Source: Brachycybe producta
Taxonomy: Eukaryota > Arthropoda > Diplopoda > Playtdesmida > Andrognathidae
Assembly: GCA_036925085.1 (NCBI GenBank)
Contig: JAUPFP010000032.1
Location: 124,001 to 188,000, forward strand
Direction of reading: 5' to 3'
Length of the DNA stretch: 64,000 bases
The notes beneath the pieces were generated by a model. That model searched no databases. It saw only the letters and a program-made list of their open reading frames with translations, and was not told the DNA's origin. Below are positions 62,792 through 64,000 of this stretch, in pieces. Both the position numbers and the translations under genes were made by a program. Numbering within the stretch: position 1 is the first letter of the stretch; each line of letters begins with the position of its first letter.

Positions 62792-62944
62792 ATGGCTGAA
62801 ACGGCCACTGAGGGCGCTGCGTGTAACGTATTAATGAAAAGAACAACTAGCGACCCTAGTGGCAGTTCTATTCAGTTCAAAGTTTTGTCATTTACTACAT
62901 TTAGAGACGCATTACGCATGCGCAGAAAGGATTCTCAAGTAGTA
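62792..62944 (+). CDS. Possible first exon, unidentified
   Basis: An ATG opens about 50 codons of mixed, non-repetitive composition (MAETATEGAAC at the start, FRDALRMRRKD near the end) before possible donors at about 62938. Not recognised, and no partner exon seen before the window end. Confidence 0.2.
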
Positions 62945-63510
62945 CTTTTAAGTTTCACTTTTTTGTTGTTGTTGTTTTGAATGACTTGTCCTAAAACTCT
63001 TTTAAGAATGCAACAATTGTTGAGTTGGAGAGGGTTGTGTGACGTCACTGTGTATTGTCAGATTGAACCAATGGCAGCACTTTTAAAAGTGTGACCTGTT
63101 TTCTTTAACTGACACACGTGGGTTTTTCTCAGATATTTTACTTATTTTTTGCTATTTAATAAAAGATGTCTGAAGAATATTTTTCTGAACACATTTAAGT
63201 TTTATATTTAATTGTTGGTTATTTGTTATGAGTCATCAATTTAAAATTGGTAGTTAAGCTTAGCAGTTAATTTAGTTTAGATTGGTAATTTTTCTTCTTC
63301 TGGGTCTGATTCACATCGTTCTGTTTCAGTGAGTTTATATTATTAGTTTGATTATTAAGTTAACTATTGTTTATTTTATAAGATTTCTTTTTGGGGGTGG
63401 TTGAGAGGAGGTGTTGTTGCTTAAAATGCAATTTTTGGAGATCATTGCAAGTTTTTAAAGGTGATTTTAAAATTTAAACCGCATCGAACTCTGGGTATTC
63501 CGTTTTTTTT
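62945..63510. other. Intergenic, unassigned
   Basis: One TGACGTCA at about 63039. No gene or repeat recognised. Confidence 0.25.
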
Positions 63511-63514
63511 TCAG

Positions 63515-63790
63515 ATGCAAAATGAAGAGAGGAACGTGAAAGTCTTTTAGAAACTAGAAGGGTAACTCAGTCACTTAATGGTATTTGTCATGTTGGTATA
63601 TTTCAAAATAAGCTTTTTATGTCAGTTTAAAAATGACTCACCTTTAAAACAGACATTATTTTAAAAAAATGTGTCCGTAAAAAGTTTATTTTGAAAGATT
63701 TTAACGTGAAAAATACCCTCTTAAGTGACTGAGCTACCCTTCTAGTTTCTAAAACACTCAGGTTTCTCTTCATTTTCTTACTCCTGAAAG
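63515..63790. mobile_element. Type E palindrome
   Basis: Left CAAAATGAAGAGAGGAAC and TTTTAGAAACTAGAAGGGTA; right TACCCTTCTAGTTTCTAAAA and TTTCTCTTCATTTTC. A second partial copy follows at about 63845-63920. Confidence 0.65.
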
Positions 63791-64000
63791 CCAGAATGTG
63801 AGTTTAACCCAACATTACCCAGATGATGTTATTCATTTTTGTCTATAAAATAGTTTACTTTGAAAGATTTCAACATGAAAATACTCTTTCTAGTTTCTAA
63901 AACACTTTCAATTTTCTTTAATTATGGTTAAAGAAATTTCTTTAATAAGATTTTAAAGCGCGTCTCAAACTCTTATTCCTGAGTTTCAGGTGTGAAATTA

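Overview
This window is nuclear DNA of an invertebrate-grade animal. It is AT-rich. The real genes are broken into many short exons with GT-AG introns, and the gaps and introns are packed with foldback (inverted-repeat) transposons, minisatellites, one RTE-like LINE, and mariner- and pogo-type non-autonomous DNA transposons. Several genes belong to families typical of animals (PPP1R15, LMF2, ILRUN). I could not fix the phylum from sequence alone.

Five genes are well supported, with exon phases that join without a break. (1) A PPP1R15 (GADD34/CReP-type) PP1 regulatory subunit, + strand, 1774-4207, preceded by two upstream ORFs, one of which overlaps the main start codon. (2) LMF2 (lipase maturation factor), - strand, 14 exons, 5854-12047. 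(3) NCAPH2 (condensin II subunit H2), + strand, 17 exons, 13554-22985. It is divergent from LMF2 across 1.5 kb, as I recall the human order to be. (4) ILRUN (UBA-like plus NBR1-like domains), + strand, 6 exons, 27677-30791. (5) Thymidylate synthase, - strand, 6 recognised exons, 41827-45132, whose 5' end abuts a transposon. Less certain are an in-phase exon pair at 47714-47890 and possible first exons at 58854 and 62792.

The repeats fall into recurrent types, labelled here for reference. Types A, B and C are roughly 140-220-bp foldback MITEs. All begin ACAGGC or a close variant, share a core with GC-box, CTAATTGG and TGACGTCA words, have different outer tips, and leave 9-bp target duplications. 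Type D is rich in GTTAATAAC/TTAACATT words and includes a 154-bp satellite. Type E carries GTTTTAGAAACTAG and AGATGGCGCCACTGCAG words. Type F is a 650-830-bp foldback present four times. An 8-bp-TSD foldback at 25930-26955 holds a 31-copy 12-bp satellite on one arm only. An RTE-like LINE (35079-38341, - strand) sits inside a type D element and carries one frameshift.

Layout: 1-1700 repeats; 1.7-4.2 kb PPP1R15; 4.3-5.8 kb repeats; 5.85-12.05 kb LMF2; 12.05-13.55 kb shared divergent promoter region; 13.55-23 kb NCAPH2; 23-27.5 kb transposons and satellite; 27.5-30.8 kb ILRUN; 31-41.8 kb repeats and LINE; 41.8-45.2 kb thymidylate synthase; 45.2-64 kb mostly repeats with a few possible exons. The five genes do not form one pathway (eIF2alpha dephosphorylation, lipase folding in the ER, mitotic chromosome structure, innate-immune/lipid transcriptional control, dTMP synthesis). 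The only arrangement that looks functionally constrained is the LMF2/NCAPH2 divergent pair.
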